This document shows, piece by piece, positions 1-9,318 of a DNA stretch of 64,000 nt (positions are counted from its first letter, which is position 1; each line of letters begins with the position of its first letter). Source of the DNA: Tritrichomonas musculus. Lineage: Eukaryota; Parabasalia; Tritrichomonadida; Tritrichomonadidae. Both the position numbers and the translations under genes were made by a program. The stretch covers positions 5,146,001 through 5,210,000 of the forward strand of contig JAPFFF010000003.1 in assembly GCA_039105265.1 (NCBI GenBank), given 5' to 3'. A model generated the notes under the pieces. The model was not told the DNA's origin. It ran no database searches and worked only from the letters and a program-made list of their open reading frames with translations.

Positions 1-249
1 TTTTATTACTTTTTTTCTTCTAAATAATAGATTTTTCTATTAATTACATAATTTCTATAGTTTACATGTTTTTATATTTTTTTCAGTGGTTTATATTTTT
101 CTACCTCAGAAAAAAAATCATATATCGCCACAAGTCGGCCCCGTGGACGAAAATAAAAAAAAATTATATCATTATAATGCTCATAAAAAATAATTAATAT
201 ATACAAATTTTGGTGCGAATCTAAATCACTTCACCCTGTCCGCACCTCT
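1..249. mobile_element. Right end of a transposon-like repeat, cut by the window edge
   Basis: This stretch matches 37336-37586 almost base for base; I see about four substitutions and a small change in one A-run. It ends in the same TGTCCGCACCTCT, which at 37586 is the right inverted end of the 4.9-kb element starting at 32671. It is therefore the right terminus of another copy whose body lies to the left of the window. The 8 bases that follow (250-257, TCCTGATT) would be one half of the target-site duplication, but the other half is not visible. No coding sequence is present in this part. Confidence 0.85.
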
Positions 250-558
250 TCCTGATTCGACAGTTGTGGATATGTTTCAAATTAAGCATGTGATATCGAA
301 ATAAAAGTTTATCATTGGAAGAATTAAGGATTTGAATTGACAATCAATAAAATCATGTGTTTTAATTAAATATTGTTTTTAAACGTAAATTGCTGCAGCA
401 TTTTTATTATTTTGACGAGCTCTCATCAAAAGTTTTAAAAGATATAGAAGGGGAAAAATAGAAAATTAAGCCATACAACTGTTATTTTCTCCAGAGAAAT
501 TAATTCATTTTATGATTAGATTTTTTTGTGAGTATATTTGGCTGTGAAAAATTCCAAA
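250..558. other. Leader region of the BTB/discoidin-like gene
   Basis: This is AT-rich non-coding DNA between the transposon end and the first gene. TCATTTTA at 505-512 fits the trichomonad initiator pattern TCA-pyrimidine-W and lies about 50 bases before the ATG at 559. I see nothing else that I can support. Confidence 0.4.
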
Positions 559-1953
559 ATGAAGTCAATATTTTTATCTTCATCAGGACTGAAAAATGTT
601 GTGTCGAGGCAATCAAAAGAAGATGACTTTGTTTTTCTAATAGGTTCCAAAGAAATTCATATGAACAGATTCTTTGCAGAATTTATTTCACCATCTGTTT
701 CACATCTTAATCATTCAGATCCGACAAATAATGTTATTCATTTTGATAATGACAAATATCAAGACATTTTTACCCAAGATATGGTAGACATAATTCAACA
801 AATATCACATGGATATTCAATTGAGCTCAAAGAAGATCAAATCCATAAAATGCGAATTATTTCAATTATTTTTGATAATCAAGAATTATTTAATAAAATC
901 AATGAACTTTATTCAATTGATATTAAAGAAAATGATGCAACTCAATTGCTAACAGTTTTACAAAATTTTCAATATTTTTCGCCTATCTCAAGCAGTTTTA
1001 ATTATACAGGTCTTGTTGAATTCATCTCAAGCCATTTCTTTTCTTTTGATAAAAATGAATTATTAAAACTTCCAATGAATATTTTATATTCAATTTTATC
1101 GAGTTCTCATTTAAAAATCGAAAATGAAGATTCACTGCTGGATTTCATACACCAAATTTTTAGTAATGATAATTCAAATCAAAAGTTAATTAATTCCGAT
1201 AATATAGAAATAACTGCTTTTTATGAAGTGATCGAATTTAATAATTTAAGTGAAGACAAATTCCGTGAATTTCTTGACATGTTTGATTACAATCAAATAA
1301 CTGGTTTACTCTGGCAAAAGTTAACTCAATGCTTTTACATCAATCAAAAAAAATTGGCCAAAAATTTAAATAACCAGAGATATACTCAAGATAAATTTAT
1401 GAGAATTGAGTATGATAATGATACCAGCCATTGTTTTCAAGGGATCATTCATTATCTCACGGAAAAAACTGGAGGAAATGTTGATGAAAATGGCACAATA
1501 AAAGTAACTGCTTCATCATTTTCTTCAAGTGAAAATATTTCACCAAGAAATGCAGTTAACCTTGAAGATACTAAAAATTATTTTCATGCAAGAGTAGAAA
1601 GTAATGTGTGGCTTAAATATGACTTTAAAGACCGAAAAGTTCGACCAACTCACTATTCAATCAGATCAAGAAGAGATGATTCAAAAGGAAATCCAATGAA
1701 TTTTGTAATTGAAGGTTCAAATACAGATCAAGAAAATGATTGGATTATTTTGGACACACAAAACAATATCAGCTATTTTAATTCTCCTAATTCAGTTCAA
1801 ACCTTTCAAATTCAAATGAAATTAAAAGAAAATGAATGTTTTCGATATCTTCGTCTTAGACAAACAGGACCTAATACAGGTGGATCACTATTATATCTTG
1901 CTATATCAGCACTTGAATATTTCGGCGATTTATTTGATCAGATTAAAAAATAG
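559..1953 (+). CDS. BTB-like and discoidin (F5/8 type C)-like domain protein
   Basis: The frame is open from a TTG at 538, but the first ATG is at 559 and I take that as the start (464 aa). Residues about 20-110 look like a degenerate BTB/POZ fold, with FLIGSKEIHMNRFF matching the usual opening strand and helix. A helical BACK-like part follows to about residue 260. The last 170 residues resemble a discoidin/F5-8C sandwich (VWLKYDFKDRKVRPTHYSIR, FVIEGSNTDQENDWIILD, FRYLRLRQTGPN). This BTB plus discoidin layout is seen in BTBD9-type proteins and, as I recall, in large families in trichomonads. There is no signal peptide or membrane segment, so it is probably intracellular. A role as a Cullin-3 adaptor is possible, but I see no direct evidence for it. 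Confidence 0.75.
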   Translation: MKSIFLSSSGLKNVVSRQSKEDDFVFLIGSKEIHMNRFFAEFISPSVSHLNHSDPTNNVIHFDNDKYQDIFTQDMVDIIQQISHGYSIELKEDQIHKMRIISIIFDNQELFNKINELYSIDIKENDATQLLTVLQNFQYFSPISSSFNYTGLVEFISSHFFSFDKNELLKLPMNILYSILSSSHLKIENEDSLLDFIHQIFSNDNSNQKLINSDNIEITAFYEVIEFNNLSEDKFREFLDMFDYNQITGLLWQKLTQCFYINQKKLAKNLNNQRYTQDKFMRIEYDNDTSHCFQGIIHYLTEKTGGNVDENGTIKVTASSFSSSENISPRNAVNLEDTKNYFHARVESNVWLKYDFKDRKVRPTHYSIRSRRDDSKGNPMNFVIEGSNTDQENDWIILDTQNNISYFNSPNSVQTFQIQMKLKENECFRYLRLRQTGPNTGGSLLYLAISALEYFGDLFDQIKK

Positions 1954-2356
1954 AATATATTAAAATTAACTGGAGAATAGTAAAATTTCTTTTCGAAGAT
2001 TGTATATTTATATAAATCAATTTTAGTATTCGTTTATAATAGTATATTTTATCATTCAAATATTTTTATTACAACAAATTGAAAGAAAATTTATAAACTC
2101 CTCATTCAAAATTTTGATGTAATGAACAAAAAGATCATTGAATTAAAAGAATTTTCAATGCTTTATCTTCTCTTTTCAAATTCTAAATAGAAAAAACACA
2201 AAATATTTAGATAAATACGAATTTCCAAAATATTAAATAATTAGAACAAATTGATTATAAATAATTTTTTTAAATTTTTTATATAGATTATTTAACCATT
2301 TTTTTGGCCATAACGATAACAATAATTGACGATTTATTCAAATTTTCTAATCGTAA
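1954..2356. other. Intergenic region with a Myb-type TAACGATA motif
   Basis: This gap separates two plus-strand genes. TAACGATA at 2311-2318, about 40 bases before the exchanger start, resembles the Myb recognition elements described in Trichomonas promoters. The rest is AT-rich with no ORF, RNA gene or repeat that I recognise. Confidence 0.3.
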
Positions 2357-4327
2357 ATGGAAGAGTTTTCAGCAAGTGATACGCAATACCAACCACAAAT
2401 TGATGTAAATGAATCATCAGAACTTAACCCAGATATTCACCCTAACCTTGATAGCACTGAGAATACAAATTCTGCCAAAAGCAGCAATGTTCATCTTGAT
2501 ATTGACAACCAGCCACATGTAATGGGGTTCACACCAAGAGCTCCACGAAAAGATGTTCCACTTCCTACAATTGAAGCCATTGAAAATTTCAAACCGCATA
2601 ATGATTGCTGCGTTTCAAATATTTTATGGTCAATATTCGTTGGCTGGTGGGTTTCCTTATTTTATATTGTTACAGGAATATTCTTTTTCATTACAGTATA
2701 TGGATATAGGCATGGAATCTTTTGTTTTAAGATGGCCTCATACGTTATATTCCCTTTCGGACGATATGCTACAGCAAATTCTCAGCCAAGCGGCCCCGAA
2801 AACTGGTTTACTAAAGCTTTATGGATATTATTCTTTCCAATTTATGGTATTGGCGTTCTAGCAGGAATAGCTGTTAGCTGGGAATTAACTTACTACATCC
2901 CAATGTCGAAATTTTTATTAAGAATTCTCAAATTGTCTTTCGAACAACCAACAAAAATTGATATTGTACGTCTTAAAAACCACAATCCGCAACAAGGAAA
3001 ATTCCCAGTTGTGATGACACACTCTTCAGGCGCAGGAATTTATTTTCGATTCACTATCATGGGATTTGAAGTACCATATATCAATATGTGCCCATTCATT
3101 TTATTAGCTCTTGTTTGCGGATTTGTTCCAACTAAAAATGCTATAATTAGTGATCCAATATTTGGATCATGCGTTGCGATGATCGGTGCTATTCCATGCG
3201 CATACTTCATTGGTATTGCAGTTGATGATTTATCACATCAACTTGGAATTATTATTGGCGCGATTTTGAATTCCACTTTTCTTGCAATAGTTGAACTTAT
3301 TCTTTATTACTTTTCTTTACGCAAATCTGACTTAGCTGATGCAGTTCGTTCAGCTATTACTGGTGCTTTTCTAATGAATCTATTAATCATTCCAGGTGTT
3401 GGAATGTTCGCTGCAGGACTGAAGTGGAATGAAGTAGTCCTTAACAGAAAGAGCCAAAGTATCAGTGGAACTTTCATGATGCTTGCTGTGGTAGCTGTTC
3501 TTTTCCCTTCAATCTTTTATCATATTCATTCTGGATCCATTATATCATGTGATGAATGCCATGTTGGAAATTTAACAAGTCTTATAAATTCAACAAATAT
3601 TACAGCTATTACAATTCCAGACAAATATAATTCAGCAGTTGATAACGTGAGATGCTCTTTATGCCATCCTCGTGAACTTAGCGATATTGAAGCTGATCCG
3701 ATATACAAAAAATACGCAGAGCCTTTAATGTGGGTAATGACAGCATTAATGCCAATCATATACTCATTAGGTGTGTTCTTTTCTTTGAAGACACATGCAC
3801 ATCTTTTCATATACGAATCAAAAGAGGAAAGCGAACCACCTCCAATGAATAAATGGGTTGATATTATCGTTCTAATGGCTTCAACAGTAGCATTTTCAAT
3901 TATGGCCCATGTTATGACAGACAAAATACCTGAAGCCATTGAGAGAATGAATCTTTCACCACGATTTGTTGGTCTTGTCTTTTACACACTTATTCCAAAT
4001 GCTGCTGAATATATGAATGCAATCAAATTCGCTCTACATGGAAATATTGGGCTTTCTATTGAAATTGGAAATCAGGGAGCTACACTTACTTCAATGGTTG
4101 AACTACCCATATTGGTTCTCATTTCATATATATTGCATAAAACTACGCATTCAGTACTCTTTACACTTATCTTCCCTGTTATTGATATATGCGCTATCCT
4201 TATTGCTGTTGTCCTTAGAAACTCTATTTTAACCGAAAAGTCTGTTAATTATCTAACAGGCTTATCATTCCTCATCATATTCTTGTTAATATCAATCGTA
4301 TATTATTTCGAACTTTCTGACCTTTAA
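2357..4327 (+). CDS. CAX-family cation/proton exchanger with YccF domain (Vnx1-like)
   Basis: This is a 656-aa polytopic membrane protein. After about 90 hydrophilic residues, residues 100-136 match the YccF/DUF307 domain (GIFFFITVYGYRHG, then FKMASYVIFPFGR). This domain also precedes the exchanger core in the yeast vacuolar antiporter Vnx1. The two alpha repeats of the CAX/NCX superfamily are visible: GAILNSTFLAIVELI near residue 300, and PNAAEYMNAIKFALHG near residue 548, followed by the G-N-Q-G...E-L-P stretch. They place the protein among Ca2+/H+ or Na+/H+ antiporters, probably of an acidic compartment membrane. The loop between the repeat halves carries CDEC and CSLC about 40 residues apart, with possible N-glycosylation sites between them. 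That insertion is unusual for the family. The ion preference cannot be read from sequence. Confidence 0.85.
   Translation: MEEFSASDTQYQPQIDVNESSELNPDIHPNLDSTENTNSAKSSNVHLDIDNQPHVMGFTPRAPRKDVPLPTIEAIENFKPHNDCCVSNILWSIFVGWWVSLFYIVTGIFFFITVYGYRHGIFCFKMASYVIFPFGRYATANSQPSGPENWFTKALWILFFPIYGIGVLAGIAVSWELTYYIPMSKFLLRILKLSFEQPTKIDIVRLKNHNPQQGKFPVVMTHSSGAGIYFRFTIMGFEVPYINMCPFILLALVCGFVPTKNAIISDPIFGSCVAMIGAIPCAYFIGIAVDDLSHQLGIIIGAILNSTFLAIVELILYYFSLRKSDLADAVRSAITGAFLMNLLIIPGVGMFAAGLKWNEVVLNRKSQSISGTFMMLAVVAVLFPSIFYHIHSGSIISCDECHVGNLTSLINSTNITAITIPDKYNSAVDNVRCSLCHPRELSDIEADPIYKKYAEPLMWVMTALMPIIYSLGVFFSLKTHAHLFIYESKEESEPPPMNKWVDIIVLMASTVAFSIMAHVMTDKIPEAIERMNLSPRFVGLVFYTLIPNAAEYMNAIKFALHGNIGLSIEIGNQGATLTSMVELPILVLISYILHKTTHSVLFTLIFPVIDICAILIAVVLRNSILTEKSVNYLTGLSFLIIFLLISIVYYFELSDL
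3535..3675 (+). other. Paired CxxC insertion in the exchanger loop
   Basis: This part of the exchanger gene encodes a loop bounded by CDEC and CSLC. Between them lie several Asn-x-Ser/Thr sites. Two CxxC pairs could form disulfides in an oxidising lumen or bind a metal. I know of no equivalent in the yeast or plant members, though I could not search for one. Confidence 0.45.
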
Positions 4328-4447
4328 ATTAAATAGTTTAAAATGCTTATTTGTCTTTCTATTTATTCATTTGAAATCTGTAACCTGCAAATTGTTTGAG
4401 AAAATAATTAAAAATAATTTTTAAAGTGATGAGAAAAAAAAATCATT

Positions 4448-5932
4448 TTACTTCTTCTCTTTCATCATAGCTTCAGGTATTGGATAAGAATCTCCAATAT
4501 CCCACTTATCAAGTATTGATTTCATGAAGTATTTGACTTGCTGGGTAAACTTCATTGGTTCTGCATCTTGATCTTCATATACAACAATACGTCCAAACAC
4601 TGTGGCGAAGTCATCTAGCGACATTTGAGTAACGCTTGAATTTTCAGCGAAATCACGGAGAAATCCTACCAAATATTTAAGGATGGCTTGGACTGAATCT
4701 GGAAGTGTGTTTACAAATTCAATGGCTGGATCTTGATCACCAATATCAGATGTTGCTGCTTGGAATTCTTTCTGATATTTAATTTGAATCAATCTACCTG
4801 GCATTAATTCTAACCATCTCTTGAATAAGGATGCAACATCATCAAGGTTTTGACCTTCAAGTAGATCTTTTTCTGAATTACCTTTTTGAACAAGAGAGTC
4901 AATTGTTTTTTTGTTTCCAGCAGATCTAAATATATTTTGTTTATCACGGCCTCCTTGATTACGAACATATTCCAAAAGTGAATACTCGATATAAGGAATT
5001 GGCGCAGTTGGTCTACTTTGATATTGATTAAAGAATAATTCGTACTGCGAAACACCAAAGTTACAATTACCTTTCTTATAATGATTAAGGATGACTTTGA
5101 TATCATCATCAGATGTACATTTTTGCAAAGGCTGGCCTCTAGAAATTGTATCATATAATCTAATTAAAACAAATCGGGCATATTTGTCAGAACCAGCGAG
5201 AGTTGCAAGATGCTTAAGTAATGGCGTAAACATGAATCTACTAGGAACAAATGAAGTTGAAAGAACCAAAAACATATCTAATAAAAGTGTCAAGTGGTCT
5301 TTCTTGCAATTGGTAGTTTGTTTCCATAAACCAGCGTAAGCTTCATTAACAAGTTCATGACTTTCTCCAAGTGTTTGAATTAAATCAAGCATCGTTTCAT
5401 TTCCTTTCAAGCCTTTTGCAACAGGAACACCTGCTTGCTTCAATATTATCTTATAGTTTTTAAGAGCTGTTTTTGAATCGCCTTTCTTAACCGAACTTAA
5501 AAGCGGGGCCTCAATTGGCTTGTCAGAATTAGAGAATTTATCTTTTTTCAATTTATTCATATGTTCAGATTCAAATTTAGAAAATTCGAATGCAACTCTA
5601 CCCCACTTATCTACAAGTTCTTGAGTATAATCTGCAACAACTGGTCCTACTGGTCCTTCGGAGTGTTCTGAAACCTCAGATTGTTCTGATTGCTCTTTTT
5701 CTGATTGATTGGAGGAATATTCTTCATCATCTGAAGATTCGGAAGCAGGTGGTTTTGGTGGTGGTGGTGGGCGTAGTTTAGTTCGGGTAGGAAGTTTTAA
5801 TTTTCTTTTGGATACTGCGTCCCATACTGAGCCTCTGCCAACTGGAAAACTCCAAGTTGTTTCATGAGTGGAGTTGTTGTAATAATAACTTTTTCGATCA
5901 TCATCACGATAACGGAACCAAACGTCAGTCAT
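4448..5932 (-). CDS. WW-MyTH4-RhoGAP protein (ARHGAP39/Vilse-like)
   Basis: This 494-aa protein starts at an ATG and has three recognisable modules. A WW domain fills residues 4-30, with both signature tryptophans (W5, W27) and the YYY core. A proline-rich run (PPPPPKPP) and an acidic Ser/Glu linker follow. A MyTH4-like helical region lies at about 160-300 (LWKQTTNCKKDHLTLLLDMF). A RhoGAP domain lies at about 315-480, with the arginine finger in IFRSAGNKK (near residue 336) and the helix motif DDVASLFKRWLELMPGRL. The same order is found in the Vilse/ARHGAP39 family, where the protein stimulates GTP hydrolysis by Rac-type GTPases and links them to the cytoskeleton. I infer a similar role. The protein is much shorter than the animal homologues. 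Confidence 0.85.
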   Translation of the reverse strand: MTDVWFRYRDDDRKSYYYNNSTHETTWSFPVGRGSVWDAVSKRKLKLPTRTKLRPPPPPKPPASESSDDEEYSSNQSEKEQSEQSEVSEHSEGPVGPVVADYTQELVDKWGRVAFEFSKFESEHMNKLKKDKFSNSDKPIEAPLLSSVKKGDSKTALKNYKIILKQAGVPVAKGLKGNETMLDLIQTLGESHELVNEAYAGLWKQTTNCKKDHLTLLLDMFLVLSTSFVPSRFMFTPLLKHLATLAGSDKYARFVLIRLYDTISRGQPLQKCTSDDDIKVILNHYKKGNCNFGVSQYELFFNQYQSRPTAPIPYIEYSLLEYVRNQGGRDKQNIFRSAGNKKTIDSLVQKGNSEKDLLEGQNLDDVASLFKRWLELMPGRLIQIKYQKEFQAATSDIGDQDPAIEFVNTLPDSVQAILKYLVGFLRDFAENSSVTQMSLDDFATVFGRIVVYEDQDAEPMKFTQQVKYFMKSILDKWDIGDSYPIPEAMMKEKK

Positions 5933-7101
5933 TTTTCGAAAAAACTATACTTTTTCAGAAATTTATCAAAAGATAGCTTTTTGAATGGAACAATAATAAT
6001 TTTTCAAATAATAATAAATGCTCAAATATATTTCACCTTGATAGATAAAATATTTAAAACGAGTTAAATATTTATATCAAAACGGAGCAGAGGATTCCAT
6101 CTAGATCTGGGCAATCATAATTATTCAAATATTAACAAATCCCATTCAAAAAATGAATTAAATGATTGACAAATGTTAAAATCTATGTTACATGAATTAT
6201 GCAAGAACTTTCATTTGTCAATCATATATCGTAATGCAATCCTTTTTAATTGTAAAATAAATTAAATAAAAAATGTAATTTAGAAATTTATTCAAAATTG
6301 AAAAGTATCTTTTATCATAAAATATTTCATGTTCACTACCACTATCACAAACATTAAAAATACTTTGGGTTATTCTAAAATTGAAAAATTTATGCTGGAT
6401 AATTAGATTTATGATTAGAAATAAAAATAAGATATGGTTTAATGATAAAACCCAAATAAAAATAACATCATATTATTTGATTATCTCATAATCTACGCTA
6501 ATATTTTGCTTTATACATAGGTTCATTAAGAAAAAGTTGATAGATCTTCAAATGCAGATTTTTTAGAAAAAACGTTAAGGTCAAATATTTTAATGTTATT
6601 TTTACGGTTGTGGCCACACTCATATTTGTTTTCTTTGGGGAATATTAATCACTCTTCGGCTTACCAAGCAACTATAAAGACAAGCGTTTTTTCCCATAAG
6701 CCATAAGTAATGACGATCTTGGATTTTACGTTTTTTTTACAGACTTAAGAATATTTCAACTTTTTATATAACATTTTACTTAATTATATGCCAAAAAATG
6801 TTTACGAGTATGATTTTAATGATGGCATTAATGCATTTGATCCATGTATTCTTCTTATATTAAAGTTTTTCACTATGCATATTTCCTTTTTTACCCTGAA
6901 TATTGATGAAATCCTTTTTAGTTTTACTCTATTTTCATGGCGGAATAATTTTATTAATACTAGCTCTATCATTTATTAGACAAAAATGAACAAATTTATA
7001 CTATTCTGAAAAATTAAGTTTATCCGAATAGTGTTCCGTCACAAAAAAAGGTATTTTTAAAGTTTTAATAAAAATAATCAGATTTTTAAGTAACTTTTTT
7101 T
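5933..7101. other. Long intergenic region, divergent promoter side
   Basis: About 1.2 kb separates the RhoGAP gene (minus strand) from the first 819-bp repeat. It contains one clear 14-bp inverted repeat (6162-6225, listed separately). The 63-codon frame at 6788-6979 is low-complexity and not convincing. I found no RNA gene or further repeat. Confidence 0.5.
6162..6225. repeat. Perfect 14-bp hairpin arms
   Basis: ATGATTGACAAATG at 6162-6175 is repeated in perfect inverted orientation at 6212-6225, with a 36-base loop. Transcribed, it would fold into a stable stem by the standards of this AT-rich DNA. It lies about 230 bases upstream of the RhoGAP gene start. Its function is unknown; it may be a chance or relict repeat. 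Confidence 0.4.
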
Positions 7102-7920
7102 GGTAAATATTTTTTTTTGAACTTTTTAGATTTTTTCCCCTCAATTTTTTTCTTTGTATATTTGTTCACAAATAGTTGAACTTTTTAGATTTTTTCCTCT
7201 CAATTTGGATTTTTTTAAAAAAGCTAAAAAGCATGAAAATAAGTAAATAAAATACTAAAAGAAGAAACTATAAATATTTTAATATACATAAATAGAATTT
7301 ATTAAGATTTTTCTGTTGAGAAAAAAAAATCATGAAATAATAATTAGTAATTCTTTGGGTGAGAAAATTTAGATGCATTAAAATATGCAGTATTTCATCT
7401 AGCATAAACTATGAGTATATGCATTGAATAAGAAAAGCAATTATTTGTGTTTAATGAGCAAAAAAATATATCGTTTTGCACCAATTTTGTGATAAAATAC
7501 AATTATCAGGTTTATTAGCCAAGAGTGAAAGCGCATTTGACATATTTGTGTTCTTTTTGTGAGAATTGTGATAATATATATCTCTTCAAAATTTGAAGCT
7601 AAATATTGGTTTCTTTTTCATCTTTTGCTCTCAATTTTTTTTATTGGATCGGTAATACCAGCATTATGCTCTTAAAAGCAGGAAATAAGGGAAATTTAGA
7701 CAACGATTTTAATAAAAATTGGAAATTGCAATTCGAAGTTTATTTTTCTTCTTCATTATTGAGCATATAATGCCTGTAATGCTGTGAAATGGTGTTTATT
7801 GGTATAAAAACCTCGAATACTTACTTCTTAAATAGTAAAATTATAAAGATATTATGACAAATAAGCATTCAAAAAAATTGAGAGTAAAAAATCCAAAAAG
7901 TTCAAAAATAAAGATTTACC
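7102..7920. mobile_element. 819-bp terminal-inverted-repeat element, copy 1
   Basis: The element begins GGTAAAT and ends ATTTACC. Its first 50 bases match the reverse complement of its last 50 at about 45 positions. It is bounded by an 8-bp direct repeat CTTTTTTT (7094-7101 and 7921-7928), the expected target-site duplication. The same 819 bp recur at 30462-31280 with about 11 substitutions and no indel. There is no ORF long enough for a transposase, so it is a non-autonomous MITE-like element. An internal copy of the subterminal motif GAACTTTTTAGATTTTTTCC begins at 7178, 59 bases after the first. An 8-bp duplication is known from hAT, Merlin and some Mutator-type transposons; I cannot choose between them. 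Confidence 0.92.
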
Positions 7921-8120
7921 CTTTTTTTTTTTTTTTATCCTCATGCCATTTTCTATTAAACCGTCGGGGAAAAAAAATTGAATGCGATTTTCCAAAATTT
8001 TGTACTTTTTTCAATTGAAAAAAAATTGAATGAAAATTTTCCGAAAAATCTGCATTTTGGAATCTATCAAAAAGTTTGACAAAAAAAAAAAAAGAAAACG
8101 GCATTATAGCAGTAATTGAA

Positions 8121-9161
8121 ATGGAATTTGATATTGATGAAGTAATTGAAACTCTTAAAAGAGGAGAGATAGTCGAAGAAAAAAAGGCTGTTTCTATATT
8201 AAATATTTTGAAAGAAATCCTTTACCTTGAAAATAATTTACTTCAATTGTCATCACCTATTACTGTGTGTGGCGATGTTCATGGTCAACTCGATGATGTT
8301 ATTTATCTTTTTAAGAAAGCAGGAGGCGAAAAAAATCAAAAATTCTTGTTTTTAGGTGATTATGTTGATCGTGGAAAATTTAGCATTAACACATTTCTTT
8401 TATTAGCATGCTACAAATTAAAATACAAAGAGAATTTTTATATGCTTCGTGGTAATCACGAGTCTCGTCAAGTTTCTTTTAAGTATGGCTTATATGCAGA
8501 AACAATGGCTTATTACGGGCATAATGGTATATGGTTTCTTCTGAATAACATATTTGACTTTCTTCCACTTGCGGCAATTATTGACCATTCAATTTTTGCT
8601 GTTCACGGTGGACTTTCTCCTGATTTAAAATATATTTATCAATTACAGTCTGTCAATCGAATGGTTGAAGTTCCATCAACAGGATTAATTGCTGATCTTT
8701 TATGGAGTGATCCAGATGAAGGTGGAAATCAATGGAGATGTAATTCAAGAGGGTCTGGATATGTATTTTACAAACGCCAAGCTGAAGAATTTCTTCATAA
8801 TAATAAACTCGATAAAATAGTTAGGGCACACCAACTTGCCAACAGCGGATTTGAATACAAATTTTCTCCAAAATCCAAAAAATCATCTCCTAGCTCATTT
8901 TTGATGGACAAAGATGAAGATAATCTTTCTGGCTATAATTCTGATAAGAGTCAATATTTAAGTGATGGAAGCGAAGGAAAACTACTACTTGTTTGGTCGG
9001 CTCCTAATTATATGTATACATCTAATAACAAAGCATCAATATTAAAATACAACTATAATGAAGGCCAAAAATACCATTTGATTATTTTTGATCCATCACG
9101 AGATAGATTACAGCCACCTGGCGGTGTAAGAGAAGGAGCTACTACTTCTTATTTTGTATAA
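8121..9161 (+). CDS. PP2A/PP4/PP6-like Ser/Thr protein phosphatase catalytic subunit
   Basis: The open frame begins at a TTG in an A-run (8076), but the first ATG is at 8121 (346 aa). All PPP signatures are present in order: GDVHGQ, GDYVDRG, RGNHESRQ, HGGLSP, LLWSDPDE, RGSGYVF, RAHQL and SAPNYMY. All the metal-binding and phosphate-contacting residues appear to be kept. The protein ends in SYFV, close to the YFL tail of PP2A-group enzymes that is carboxymethylated and bound by regulatory subunits. RQ after the GNHES motif and the RAHQL form also fit the PP2A group better than PP1. An acidic, serine-rich insertion of about 35 residues (around KSKKSSPSSFLMDKDEDN) interrupts the C-terminal third. 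I infer a cytosolic phosphatase with a lineage-specific loop. Confidence 0.9.
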   Translation: MEFDIDEVIETLKRGEIVEEKKAVSILNILKEILYLENNLLQLSSPITVCGDVHGQLDDVIYLFKKAGGEKNQKFLFLGDYVDRGKFSINTFLLLACYKLKYKENFYMLRGNHESRQVSFKYGLYAETMAYYGHNGIWFLLNNIFDFLPLAAIIDHSIFAVHGGLSPDLKYIYQLQSVNRMVEVPSTGLIADLLWSDPDEGGNQWRCNSRGSGYVFYKRQAEEFLHNNKLDKIVRAHQLANSGFEYKFSPKSKKSSPSSFLMDKDEDNLSGYNSDKSQYLSDGSEGKLLLVWSAPNYMYTSNNKASILKYNYNEGQKYHLIIFDPSRDRLQPPGGVREGATTSYFV

Positions 9162-9306
9162 TTTATTGCTTTTATTTATTTGTTTTTATTATTGTTAATA
9201 AACAAATTTTTAATCATTTGATTTTTTAAACAACAGATTTCAATACAGAAAATAAAGTTTTGAATGACATCATTCAAAAATTGGTATATATTAAACAAAA
9301 CAAATT

Positions 9307-9314
9307 TCATAATT
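9307..9314 (+). promoter_or_regulatory. Candidate initiator TCATAATT
   Basis: TCATAATT fits the trichomonad Inr pattern TCA(+1)-pyrimidine-(T/A). If A9309 is the first base, the leader would be 10 bases, typical of these protists. The same octamer precedes the gene at 51386. The match is short and could be chance. Confidence 0.45.
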
Positions 9315-9318
9315 ATAA

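Noticed and set aside
538-558. TTG start for the BTB/discoidin-like gene
   Set aside because: An ATG follows seven codons later and there is no reason to expect TTG initiation in this eukaryote; the same choice was made at 8121, 13809, 48870, 50134 and 54986.
6788-6979. 63-codon ATG frame in the long gap
   Set aside because: Low-complexity, Phe/Ile-rich composition like random AT-rich DNA, with no family resemblance.
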